A stretch of DNA of 64,000 bases from Novosphingobium profundi (GTDB taxonomy: Bacteria > Pseudomonadota > Alphaproteobacteria > Sphingomonadales > Sphingomonadaceae): positions 372,001 to 436,000 of the forward strand of contig NZ_JAIVLF010000003.1 of the NCBI RefSeq assembly GCF_020524485.1, given 5' to 3'. Position numbers and translations under genes: made by a program. Of this stretch, positions 44,304 through 52,444 are shown in pieces; position 1 is the first letter of the stretch; each line of letters begins with the position of its first letter. The notes beneath the pieces were generated by a model. That model ran no database searches. It was given only the letters and a program-made list of their open reading frames with translations, and was not told where the DNA came from.

Positions 44304-45328
44304 GCGGTCTCTCCGATCTCGATTATGACACGCCCGACATCGCGGGCTTGGGGTCCGGCCAGCAGAGTAAAGGCCTCGGCCACGTCATCCAGCGCGAAGC
44401 GCCGAGTGATCGTAGGGCGGAGGGAGAGGTCCCCACGGGCGATGAATTCCAGAACCTCGGCTTGTCCAGCGCCCGCCCGCACGCCCAGGATCTCGAGCTC
44501 GCGCTCGACGATCTGCCAGTTGCTGACGGGAAGGTCTCCGCCGCCTGTCAGCGCGACACGGGCGCCCGGCGCGGCGACGGCGAAAGCCTCGTCCATACCC
44601 CAGGCCGATGCGGTGGTCTCCATCACCGCGTCCAGCCCTTCCGGGAACGCGCCTAGCACACGCTCGGCCACGCTTTCACCATGGGCGGCAATCGGGAAAA
44701 GATGGGCCGCGCCGAGGTCCCCGGCGAGATCGGAGCGGCGTCCGCTCCCCCCGATTGCGACGACCTCAAGGCCCAGCGCGCGCGCCATCGCGACCGCGCC
44801 CAGCCCCATGGCGCCCACGCCCACGATGCCGACGCGCTGCCCCGCTTCTAGCCCCATCCGGCGAAAGGCGTTGAGCGCATCGACGGGCCCGGCCAGCATC
44901 GCGGCATCCTCGAAACCGACCCCGTCGGGCAGGACCGCGAGCTTGCGCGCGGACACGAGCGTGTATTCCTCGCAGCAGGTCTGGCGCGCCGGGGTCCGGA
45001 ACGCAGGATCAAGACACAGGTTGTGGCGGCCCTTGGTGCAGTTGGCGCAAGCCCCGCAGTGGTCAAGCGCGAGCGCGCTGACCCTGTCGCCAGGGGCCAG
45101 CCCCTCCACGCCCGCGCCAAGCTGCGCAACGATGCCGGAAAAGTCCGCGCCGATCCCGACCGGGTAGCTTTTCACGTAGCGCCCACCCCGGTTGAGGTAG
45201 GTCCCCACGTCCGTGCCGTAAGGCGCATAGGCCATGACCTGGACGAGAACCTGCCCGGGCCCCGGCTCCGGCCGGGCGACGTCCTCGACGCGGAGGTCGC
45301 CCGGGGCGTGGAGCCGGGCGGCCTTCAC
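44300..45328 (-). CDS. MDR dehydrogenase lacking catalytic zinc ligands
   Basis: A 342-residue medium-chain dehydrogenase. The structural zinc site CGACANCTKGRHNLC and the NAD(P) fold VGIVGVGAMGLGAVAMARALG are intact. The first catalytic ligand region reads MAYAPYGTD where a cysteine is expected (CGVCGTD-type), and the second reads GADFSG where GHEFSG is expected. The enzyme is therefore either a non-zinc reductase or inactive as a classical alcohol dehydrogenase. It is coupled by 4-bp overlaps to the bicupin upstream and leuC downstream. Confidence 0.83.
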   Translation of the reverse strand: MKAARLHAPGDLRVEDVARPEPGPGQVLVQVMAYAPYGTDVGTYLNRGGRYVKSYPVGIGADFSGIVAQLGAGVEGLAPGDRVSALALDHCGACANCTKGRHNLCLDPAFRTPARQTCCEEYTLVSARKLAVLPDGVGFEDAAMLAGPVDALNAFRRMGLEAGQRVGIVGVGAMGLGAVAMARALGLEVVAIGGSGRRSDLAGDLGAAHLFPIAAHGESVAERVLGAFPEGLDAVMETTASAWGMDEAFAVAAPGARVALTGGGDLPVSNWQIVERELEILGVRAGAGQAEVLEFIARGDLSLRPTITRRFALDDVAEAFTLLAGPQARDVGRVIIEIGETA

Positions 45329-46092
45329 GAAGCGGCTCCGAACGTCCAGACGAGGATACGCGCCCCCTCACCGCTGGCGGTCGCCCCCAGCAGCGGGGTG
45401 TCGGACGCGCCGACCGTGTAGTCGCCCGCAGCCCAGGTTTCGCCCGCGCCTTCCAGCGCGCCGTCCAGGACATAGGCTTCCCAGCTCACACCAAGGGCCG
45501 CGGCCTCGCCCTGCCAACCGGCCGGGACGAGCACCTCGAACGTGCGCGCACCGCTGCGCGGATCGGTGCTGAACGTCTTGACCGTCCAGCCCTCGGGCAG
45601 CGCGGGATCGGGCCGGGGCACGACATCGGCAATGGCCAGTTCGAAGACGTGACCACGCGCATCATCGGCCGCGGGCAGCGGATACTCGATGGGCTGTTCG
45701 GGCTCATGGATCAGCTGGAGCGAGAGCAGCCCGTCGCTGCGCACGAGAGCCAGCGCGCCTTCCTCGGAGCGTTCATCGTGGCCATGCACGATGTGGCCCG
45801 GACGATAGAAGTAGACCCCTTTGCGGAAGTAGTGGTTGCCATCGAGCGTCACCGAACCCTCGAGCATGTAGACTTCCTCGAAAGCGTCGTGGAAGTGCGC
45901 AACGCCCCCGCCACGCCAGCCTTCGGGGATGTAGACGAGGTTGGTGACGTGCCCCGTCTCCGGGTCCTCACCCAGCTTGCGCCGCTTGAGGCCGTGGGTG
46001 CCCAGCATCTCCCAGTCGAGCGCGTTCCCGCGCACGTGGTCGAGTGGGCCAGCCGCCTTGCGCAGCGCCGGCTCGGTGATCGGGCCTGTCAT
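45325..46092 (-). CDS. bicupin protein 1 (putative dioxygenase or isomerase)
   Basis: A 255-residue protein of two cupin-like domains. The N-terminal one has a complete metal motif: GGGVAHFHDAFEEVYMLEG (H-x-H-x4-E) and YRPGHIVHG (His). The C-terminal domain (about 150-255) keeps the fold but has no HxH. It shares the phrase DPETGHVT/DPRSGART with the proteins at 50793 and 51701. Related ChrR-type cupins include 2,4'-dihydroxyacetophenone dioxygenase, and gentisate dioxygenases are larger bicupins. Here it follows the FAD monooxygenase with a 4-bp overlap, so ring or side-chain cleavage is a fair guess. Confidence 0.72.
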   Translation of the reverse strand: MTGPITEPALRKAAGPLDHVRGNALDWEMLGTHGLKRRKLGEDPETGHVTNLVYIPEGWRGGGVAHFHDAFEEVYMLEGSVTLDGNHYFRKGVYFYRPGHIVHGHDERSEEGALALVRSDGLLSLQLIHEPEQPIEYPLPAADDARGHVFELAIADVVPRPDPALPEGWTVKTFSTDPRSGARTFEVLVPAGWQGEAAALGVSWEAYVLDGALEGAGETWAAGDYTVGASDTPLLGATASGEGARILVWTFGAAS

Positions 46093-47282
46093 GCGATTTC
46101 CCTTTCCTGTGCAAGGCTGGAGAACATGGCCTGGCGCAACAGGTAGGCGCGGCGCGCTTCCGGATCGGCCTGAACGCGGCGCATCTTCTCGCGCTTGGCG
46201 GCGAGCGCGGTCTGGTCGGTTTCGCCCATGTTCTCCATGTTCTCGATGGTCTGTGCCTGGATGAACGAGCGCGTGACAGCCTGGCGCTGGCGCTCAAACT
46301 TGGCAAGAGCTTCGAAATCCGCGTCCTTGCGCAGGATCATCCAGAGCTTCTCGGCGAGGTTCCAGCCATCGTGGATGCCGCTGTTCATGCCAAAACCGCC
46401 CAGCGGATTGTTGAGATGCGCGGCATCGCCGATGATCGCCATGCGCCCCTCCACGAACTTCTTGGCGACGCGCTGGTGCACGCGGTAGATCGTGCGGTGC
46501 GTGGTCTCGACATTGCCATGCCCCACGATGCGGTTGAAGATCTGGTCGGCGTTGGCGTCGCTGATGAGATCCTCGTCGCTGACATCGCCATCGCCGGGCA
46601 CGAGCACGCGCCAGATGCCCGGCACCTTGAGCAGGACCAGCCACTCGTCGGGATCGCTGATGTAGTTCACGTAGTCGAGGTCGGGGATCGCCTTCTCGAT
46701 CTCGAGCCGGGTCGACATCGAGACGAACTTCTCTTCGTAGGTGAAGCCGTCGAATTCCGCCCCGATGACCTTGCGCACGACCGAACGCGAACCGTCCGCG
46801 CCGACGAGGAACTTCGCCTCGATCTCGCGCTGGACGCCGTCCTGTTCGACCGTGGCGACAATGCCCTCGCCGTTCTGGCGGGCATCGATCAGGCGGCAGC
46901 CGAAGTGGACATCCATGCCGTCCGCTTCCTGCACCTTGGTAGCCAGGTGCTTAGCCAGGTAGTGCTGCTCGCACTGAAGGCGGAAGGGGAAGCGGGTGAG
47001 ATCGGACAGTTCGGTCAGGTCGAAGCGCAGGGCCTCGCCGCTGCGGCGGTCGCGCATCTGGTAGATCGGCGCCTTCAGGCCCATGCCGATCAGCGGCTCT
47101 GCCGCGTCGATCTCGTCGAGCATTTCGAGCGTCGAGGCGTGGATCGTCGAAGCCCGCAGGTCATGGGCGCAGTCCGGCTCCTGTTCGATCAGCGTCACCG
47201 AGATGCCCATTGCCGCAAGGCGCGCTGCGCAGGTCGCGCCTACAGGGCCCGCGCCCACGACCAGGACTTCGCATCTATTCAT
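46089..47282 (-). CDS. FAD-dependent aromatic hydroxylase (MhpA/PheA-type monooxygenase)
   Basis: A 397-residue class A flavoprotein. It has the dinucleotide motif VVGAGPVGATCAARLAAMG, a middle FLVGADGSRSVVRKVIG (the DG motif) and the FAD ribityl motif GRMAIIGDAAHLNNPLGGFGMNSGIHDGWNL. Such enzymes hydroxylate phenolic acids with NAD(P)H and oxygen. ATG 47282 is the start. First gene of the operon monooxygenase-bicupin-dehydrogenase-leuC-leuD, and divergent from the IclR gene with the operator-like site at 47387. It lacks the C-terminal thioredoxin-like domain of larger phenol hydroxylases. Confidence 0.85.
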   Translation of the reverse strand: MNRCEVLVVGAGPVGATCAARLAAMGISVTLIEQEPDCAHDLRASTIHASTLEMLDEIDAAEPLIGMGLKAPIYQMRDRRSGEALRFDLTELSDLTRFPFRLQCEQHYLAKHLATKVQEADGMDVHFGCRLIDARQNGEGIVATVEQDGVQREIEAKFLVGADGSRSVVRKVIGAEFDGFTYEEKFVSMSTRLEIEKAIPDLDYVNYISDPDEWLVLLKVPGIWRVLVPGDGDVSDEDLISDANADQIFNRIVGHGNVETTHRTIYRVHQRVAKKFVEGRMAIIGDAAHLNNPLGGFGMNSGIHDGWNLAEKLWMILRKDADFEALAKFERQRQAVTRSFIQAQTIENMENMGETDQTALAAKREKMRRVQADPEARRAYLLRQAMFSSLAQEREIA

Positions 47283-47386
47283 GATTGCCACGTACTCCGT
47301 TGTGCGTTCTCCCGGCTTTCCGCGTCGGTGCCGGAAGGCAAGGTCTTGCACCCGGGGCAGACGCGTAAAACGACAGGCCAGCGCAC

Positions 47387-47403
47387 CATCCGTATCGCGG
47401 CAT
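47387..47403. promoter_or_regulatory. IclR operator candidate C (monooxygenase / iclR gap)
   Basis: CATCCGTATCGCGGCAT fits the core TCCG-N5-CGG(C), one base off the other copies. It lies 104 bp from the monooxygenase start and 45 bp before the IclR gene. Confidence 0.45.
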
Positions 47404-47448
47404 GACCTGCCGACCTGCCGGTTGGCGGCGCCCTACAATGTTCACACT

Positions 47449-48417
47449 ATGGACATTCTCTCTCGCCAGGCGGTGGATCAGCTTGACTCAAAGTCGCTTT
47501 CGGCAAACTTTTTTGATCCAGATCAATGCAGCAACCGCGAGATGCCCGTGCCTGAATTCGTCGCTTCGCCCGCCGCTACCTCCGCCGGAACCGAGCCCTT
47601 TCGGGGCAAGGACGTGATCCAGTCGCTCTCGCGCTCGATCAACGTCATCCAGGCCATCAACCGCTATGGATCGCTGGGCCTGACCGAAATCTCGAGCGCG
47701 GCGGGCATTCCCTATCCGACCGCCTATCGCATCGTGAACACGCTGATCGAGGAAGGCCTGATCGAGCGTGAACCCACGCGCAAGCGCTACCGCCCGACCG
47801 CCCTCATCCAGACGCTCTCGTGCGGTTTTCAGAACCATGATCGCCTGGTGAACGTGGCGAGGCCGCTGATCCAGGGCTTCACGCGCGATCACCACTGGCC
47901 GCTGAGCGTCGTGACCCGGGTGGGAAGCAAGATGGTGGTGCGCGATTCGACCAGCACGCAGACCACGCTGACCTTCAACAACTACTATCCCGGCTGGCAG
48001 GTGCCGCTGCTGGCGTCGGCCTCGGGGCAGGTCTTCTTCTCGTTCTCGGACGAGGCCGAACAGGCCGAGCTGCTCTCCCAGTCGCAGCGCATCCACGAGC
48101 CGCTCGACACCGTGATCCTGCGCGACTTCCAGAGCGGCAAGGCGCAGGTCCGCATCCGCGAATGCGGCTATGCAGCGGTCGCGCGCACGCCCTATTCGGC
48201 AACGCCGGGCAAGACATCCTCGATCGCGGTGCCGATCTTCGATGGTCACGGCGATCTGCTGGGCGCGCTGGCCTTTGTCTACTTTGCCAATTCGATGCCG
48301 CTCAGCCAGGCCATCGAACGTTATCTGGAACCGATGCTGGGCGTATCAGCGCGGATCGCCGACGGGCTCTTCGCGATGGGCAACGGCATGCCCGCCTTCG
48401 ACGAGGCGGCGGAATAG
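47449..48417 (+). CDS. IclR family transcriptional regulator of the island
   Basis: A 322-residue IclR protein. The winged helix is near residues 55-110 (LGLTEISSAAGIPYPTAYRIVNTLIEEGLIERE), followed by the effector domain (PLLASASGQVFFSFSDEAEQ, SSIAVPIFDGHGDLLGALAFVYF). The first 50 residues are atypical and a start at ATG 47542 (MPVPEFVAS) is possible. It is divergent from the monooxygenase operon. Its 3' end overlaps the opposing MFS gene by 72 bp. It is the likely binder of the repeated palindromes at 47387, 49715, 51604, 56276, 56341 and 61040. Confidence 0.85.
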   Translation: MDILSRQAVDQLDSKSLSANFFDPDQCSNREMPVPEFVASPAATSAGTEPFRGKDVIQSLSRSINVIQAINRYGSLGLTEISSAAGIPYPTAYRIVNTLIEEGLIEREPTRKRYRPTALIQTLSCGFQNHDRLVNVARPLIQGFTRDHHWPLSVVTRVGSKMVVRDSTSTQTTLTFNNYYPGWQVPLLASASGQVFFSFSDEAEQAELLSQSQRIHEPLDTVILRDFQSGKAQVRIRECGYAAVARTPYSATPGKTSSIAVPIFDGHGDLLGALAFVYFANSMPLSQAIERYLEPMLGVSARIADGLFAMGNGMPAFDEAAE

Positions 48418-49698
48418 GAAGGCCGCCAGCGCCGCGCCGGCAATGAGCGCGGCGCAGATCAGGAACCCCGGGCGGTAGCTGCCGAACAGATCGAACAGCC
48501 GCCCCGCCACGAACACGCCCGAGCCCGACGCGATCGATTCAAAGACGATGAAGGCGCCCGTCATCTGGCCCAGTCGCGGCCCGGCAAACGAATTGGCGAT
48601 GACCACCTGAGTGAGGACGTAACACCCGGCCCACCCTGCACCGAGCAGGACCAGCCCTGCAAACGCGATCATGGGCCCGCCAAGGCTCAGCAGCAGGGCG
48701 CCCGCGAGCAGCAGCATCTGCTGCGAGTTCCACACCCGGTTGGTTCCCCAGCGCTCGGCCGCCGCGCCCACCAGCACCTTGCCGAACAGGCCGGTGAGGA
48801 ACACCAGCGTCATGCCGAGCGCCGCCATGCGCGCGCCGAGGCCAATATCCTGAAGGTAGAGAAAGAGGTTGAGCAGGAACGCGGTCGAGGCGAAGAATGT
48901 CCCGAACGTCGCCGCCAAGAGCAGCGCCAGCGCGAGACGATGGCGCGGCACCTGCGCGAACGCGCCAAGCAATGGCCCCGACCTCGCCGCCGGTTCCGCC
49001 GCCCCCTCACGCCTGTTCGGCCTCGGAGAGCGCACCAGCACGGCGGCCACGGGCAACAGCGCCAGCGGGATGATGGCCGCCGCGCGCAGAACACTGCGCC
49101 AGTCCGCCTGTTCCAGCGCGAAAACCGCAAGCGAGGGGAAGATCGCCGCGCCGATGCTCGTACCCGACAGCGCAATCGAGGTCGCCAGCGTGCGCAGGCC
49201 CGAGAACCGCGCGCGCACCATCAGCACCACGATCACCACGTGCGAGGAGGCAAAGGACAGCCCCAGCAGCCCATAGAGGGCATAGATCTGCCCGATGCTG
49301 CGCGCATGACCGTAGGCGGTCAGCGTAATCGCCAGAAGCACGAGGCCCGCCAGCACGATCCGCGAGGGCCGCACGCGCGTCGTCAGAAAGCCGATGGCCA
49401 GCCCCGACACCCCGGCCGAAAGCAGGAAGATCGTCTCGCGCAGCTTGAGCGCGCCGCGGCTGATCCCCAGGTCCGCCAGAATCGCGCTGTCGAGCGCGGG
49501 CAGGCCCGAGGTGATGATGCCATGGCACACGGTCATCACCATGAGCAGTCCGGCAATGAGGGCCCAGGCCCCGGCATCGGGCATGGCGTCAGGCGGCACT
49601 TGTGGCGCGTGCGTGCCGCCATTGGGGGCAACGCGCGCAACAGGGAGGGGCTTCTGGGTCATGCCCGGAGCGTGCCGCGCACGGCCGCCCTTGACCAT
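48346..49698 (-). CDS. MFS transporter
   Basis: A 450-residue carrier with about 12 hydrophobic segments. Motifs include GLAIGFLTTRVRPSRIVLAGLVLL and FGKVLVGAAAERWGTNRVW between helices 8 and 9. It probably imports the aromatic acid substrate of the island. Start ATG 49698 follows GGGAGG; an in-frame ATG at 49662 exists. Its end overlaps the convergent IclR gene by 72 bp. It is divergent from the lyase gene with operator candidate B between. Confidence 0.82.
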   Translation of the reverse strand: MVKGGRARHAPGMTQKPLPVARVAPNGGTHAPQVPPDAMPDAGAWALIAGLLMVMTVCHGIITSGLPALDSAILADLGISRGALKLRETIFLLSAGVSGLAIGFLTTRVRPSRIVLAGLVLLAITLTAYGHARSIGQIYALYGLLGLSFASSHVVIVVLMVRARFSGLRTLATSIALSGTSIGAAIFPSLAVFALEQADWRSVLRAAAIIPLALLPVAAVLVRSPRPNRREGAAEPAARSGPLLGAFAQVPRHRLALALLLAATFGTFFASTAFLLNLFLYLQDIGLGARMAALGMTLVFLTGLFGKVLVGAAAERWGTNRVWNSQQMLLLAGALLLSLGGPMIAFAGLVLLGAGWAGCYVLTQVVIANSFAGPRLGQMTGAFIVFESIASGSGVFVAGRLFDLFGSYRPGFLICAALIAGAALAAFLFRRLVEGGHAVAHREEPVGDPR

Positions 49699-49714
49699 CG
49701 CGCGCCTCCCGCCT

Positions 49715-49731
49715 CATCCGCAATACGGATA
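49715..49731. promoter_or_regulatory. IclR operator candidate B (MFS / lyase gap)
   Basis: CATCCGCA-A-TACGGATA: core TCCG-N5-CGGA, with 8-1-8 symmetry close to copies A and D. It lies 17 bp before the MFS start and 130 bp before the lyase gene. Confidence 0.55.
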
Positions 49732-49861
49732 GACTGCCCTATCCCGGTTGTGGCGCATCCTGCGAAACCGCAGCCGAAGCGCAAAGCCACGCCCCTGTTT
49801 CCTGCCCTCGCGCCGTGCCCTTGCGTCGTGTCCGGGCAGAGCGAAGATAAAGGAAGACACG

Positions 49862-50722
49862 ATGCAGGACACCCGCCTCTACGACATGGTCAAGTCCGGC
49901 CAGTTCGTCACGGCCCCCGGCATTCAGGACATGATCACCGCGGTCATCGCGCGCAAGGTCGGCTTTGATGCCGTCTACGGCAGTGGCTACTGGCTGACCG
50001 CCAGCGGCCTGGGCCTGCCCGATGCGGGCATCGCCTCGGTCACGCAGATGGTCGACCGCATGGAAAAGCTGGTCGAGAGCGCCAAGACCCCGGTCATTGC
50101 CGATGCCGACACCGGCTTTGGTGGCCTGCTCAACGTGCACCACACCGTCCTTGCCTATGAGAAGGCGGGCGTTGCCGCGATGCAGATCGAGGACCAGGAA
50201 TTCCCCAAGAAGTGCGGCCACACGCCCTTCAAGCGCGTGATCCCGGTCGAGGACATGGTCGAGAAGATCAAGGTCGCCTGCGACGCACGCAAGGATGAAA
50301 AGTTCCTCATCATCGCGCGCACCGACGTAATGCAGAGCGGCGGCTACAACGCCGTGGAAGACCGCATGGGCGCCTTCGCCGAAGCGGGCGCGGACATCCT
50401 CTTCCCCGAGGCGCTGACCAACACCGACGACATGCGTCGCATCTGCCAGACCATCGACACGCCGATGCTTGCCAACATGGCCGATGGCGGCCTCACCCCG
50501 ATCCGTCCGGTCAGCGAGCTGGAGGAACTCGGCTTCAAGATGGCGATCTTCCCGGCCATGACTTCGCTGGTCGCCGCGCGCGCGGTCGAGGTTTCGCTGC
50601 AGCGTCTCAAGGAGACCGGCACCAGCCTCGAAGGCCCTGAACTCTTCGACTTCAAGGAATTCTGCGAGCTGATCGGCTTCGACAAGGTCTGGGAATTCGA
50701 ACGCAAGTGGGCGAAGGACTAA
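49862..50722 (+). CDS. isocitrate lyase/PEP mutase family lyase
   Basis: A 286-residue TIM-barrel enzyme of the ICL/PEP mutase superfamily. It has DADTGFGG (metal site), the active-site loop EDQEFPKKCGH (K-K-C-G-H) and IIARTDVM. The intact loop cysteine points to a C-C lyase such as 2-methylisocitrate, dimethylmalate or oxaloacetate-releasing lyases, not a mutase. In this island it could split the hydroxy-diacid made by the LeuCD-type hydratase into pyruvate or glyoxylate and a second acid. Ribosome site AAAGGAAG; a terminator follows. Confidence 0.85.
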   Translation: MQDTRLYDMVKSGQFVTAPGIQDMITAVIARKVGFDAVYGSGYWLTASGLGLPDAGIASVTQMVDRMEKLVESAKTPVIADADTGFGGLLNVHHTVLAYEKAGVAAMQIEDQEFPKKCGHTPFKRVIPVEDMVEKIKVACDARKDEKFLIIARTDVMQSGGYNAVEDRMGAFAEAGADILFPEALTNTDDMRRICQTIDTPMLANMADGGLTPIRPVSELEELGFKMAIFPAMTSLVAARAVEVSLQRLKETGTSLEGPELFDFKEFCELIGFDKVWEFERKWAKD

Positions 50723-50758
50723 GCCTTAGCCCATAGCTGCGGACGATGTCCGAACACG

Positions 50759-50791
50759 AAACGCCCCGGCCATCCCGCCGGGGCGTTTTCG
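50759..50791. terminator. bidirectional terminator between the lyase and bicupin 2 genes
   Basis: AAACGCCCCGGC pairs with GCCGGGGCGTTTT over CATCCC, 36 bp after the lyase stop and directly before the opposing bicupin 2 stop. Confidence 0.88.
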
Positions 50792-50792
50792 T

Positions 50793-51524
50793 TTAAGCCA
50801 GATGCAGGTCCCAAGGGCCGTCGTGCCATTCCAGGAGCATGCAGCCGCCCTCGGTCCGCTCATTGAAGCCGTGGATCGAGCGGGCCGGGTTCCACAGGAA
50901 CGAACCGGCTTTCATCGGCCGGGTGTCGTCGGGCTGGATATCGCCCTCGATGCAGAAGATCTCCTCCTCCACCGGGTGCCAGTTGCCCCCACCCACGCCG
51001 CCAAAGCGCGGCGGCACCTTGAGGAGGCGCGTATCCGCCCCGCTGCGCGGATCGAGCCAGAGGACGCGGCGCTCGAAGCCGTCGAGCCGGCGCCCCTCGA
51101 TCACGGGCACAAACGGATTGATCGCGCGGCAATCGGCGTGCAGCACTGGCCCGGGCGAGGTACCTTCCACGGGGGTATCGACGATGACGATCCATTCGCT
51201 GTCGGCCAGCACCTCGACGTCCAGTGGCCGGTCGCCGGGAAGCACCGCGAAGCCGCAGGGGCCGAGCACCGTTTCACCGATCCGCACCTGCCCCTCGAGC
51301 ACGAAGAGCTGGGTCAGGGCCCCATCGGCCCGCGCGCTTGTCGCCTGCCAGCCCTTTGCCGGGGTCGCCAGTGCGCTGCGCAAGGCTCCGTCGGCGAGGC
51401 GGCGCAGGACCAGGCCCGGCAGCGCCGAACCGTCCCAAGGCGCCAGAGCCTCGGGCACGAGGTCCGCGCGGTGGACGCACTGCGAGATATCGTAGGCGAG
51501 TTCGGGGGGGTCTTCAGCGCTCAC
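50793..51524 (-). CDS. bicupin protein 2 (metal site in the C-terminal half)
   Basis: About 243 residues and two cupin-like domains, paralogous in layout to the proteins at 45325 and 51701. Here the N-terminal cupin (LTQLFVLEGQVRIGETVLGPCGFAVLPGDRP) has no metal histidines. The C-terminal one has GGGNWHPVEEEIFCIEG and NPARSIHGF, with Asn in place of the first histidine. The active half is therefore switched relative to its paralogues. GTG 51524 has AAGGA upstream and is my choice; a GTG at 51542 is also in frame. Function unknown. Confidence 0.7.
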   Translation of the reverse strand: MSAEDPPELAYDISQCVHRADLVPEALAPWDGSALPGLVLRRLADGALRSALATPAKGWQATSARADGALTQLFVLEGQVRIGETVLGPCGFAVLPGDRPLDVEVLADSEWIVIVDTPVEGTSPGPVLHADCRAINPFVPVIEGRRLDGFERRVLWLDPRSGADTRLLKVPPRFGGVGGGNWHPVEEEIFCIEGDIQPDDTRPMKAGSFLWNPARSIHGFNERTEGGCMLLEWHDGPWDLHLA

Positions 51525-51603
51525 GGCTCGATCCTTGCACAACCGGATGGGACACGCGAGACTGCGCGCGGCACGGCGCAGGACAAAACCCCTGCTCCGC
51601 GGA

Positions 51604-51620
51604 CATCCGCCATGCGGAGG
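51604..51620. promoter_or_regulatory. IclR operator candidate G (bicupin 2 / bicupin 3 gap)
   Basis: CATCCGCCATGCGGAGG: core TCCG-N5-CGGA, close to copy A. It lies centrally between the two divergent bicupin genes. Confidence 0.55.
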
Positions 51621-51700
51621 CTCGCCCGCCCCTTGCTGGAGGGCGCGCCGACGATCTGAAACCCTCGCACCTTGAACACGCTTTTCAAAAAGGGACCGTC

Positions 51701-52444
51701 ATGAGGCCACGCGTAGTCGATCTGAGGGTGGACGAACTCGACTGGGAGCCGCTCGGCCCGCCCGGGCTCTATTCCCGCCTGCTCAGCCGCGATCCGGAGA
51801 CGGGTGCGCGCACCGCGCTCCAGCGCATGGTTCCGGCCGATGGTTACACCGCGCCCGATACCGCCCACTACCACCACACCTATGAAGAACTGCTGGGCGT
51901 CTCGGGCCGCTTCAGCTTCGATGGACGCAACTGGGTCGAGGCGGGCGCCTACCTGTTCCATCCGCCGCGCACCGTCCATGGCTTTGCCAGTACCGTGCCC
52001 GAGGAATCGACCTTCCTCTCGCGCGTCGGGCGCCAGCTCGACTTCAACTTCGTGCCCGAGCCTGAGCAGGACGACCTTTACCTTGCCGAAGGCGCCCTGC
52101 CCCCGCGCGCGCCTGTTGCGCTGGAGAAGGACGCCGCATTGCAAGGGTTTGCGCCCAGCCGGTTCCTCGGGGCAGACGTGGAGGCACGCGTTCTCAGCGT
52201 CGATCCCGAGACCGGTGAAGGCAGTGCCTTCGTCCGCCTTCCGGCAGGCTGGCAATCGACAACCACGGCCCTGCCTCACTACCTGGAAATCTTCGCGACT
52301 TCGGGGGGCATCGGTGTTGACGGCGCACCAGCCGCGCCCGGCCGCACCTACTTCTTCTACCCGGCCCAGGATCGCATCAACACGCTGGAGGCCGCCGAAC
52401 CAACGCTGGCCTACGTCAATTTCGGCGGACCGGTGGGCCTGTGA
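51701..52444 (+). CDS. bicupin protein 3
   Basis: A 247-residue bicupin similar to bicupin 1. The N-terminal half has TAHYHHTYEELLGVSG (H-x-H-x4-E) and HPPRTVHGF (His), plus the repeat phrases SRDPETGARTALQRM and SVDPETGEGSAFVRL in the two halves. The C-terminal half lacks HxH. The start ATG is preceded by AGGGA. It is translationally coupled to the SDR fusion by a GTGA overlap. Probably a metal-dependent dioxygenase or isomerase for an aromatic intermediate, unproven. Confidence 0.72.
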   Translation: MRPRVVDLRVDELDWEPLGPPGLYSRLLSRDPETGARTALQRMVPADGYTAPDTAHYHHTYEELLGVSGRFSFDGRNWVEAGAYLFHPPRTVHGFASTVPEESTFLSRVGRQLDFNFVPEPEQDDLYLAEGALPPRAPVALEKDAALQGFAPSRFLGADVEARVLSVDPETGEGSAFVRLPAGWQSTTTALPHYLEIFATSGGIGVDGAPAAPGRTYFFYPAQDRINTLEAAEPTLAYVNFGGPVGL

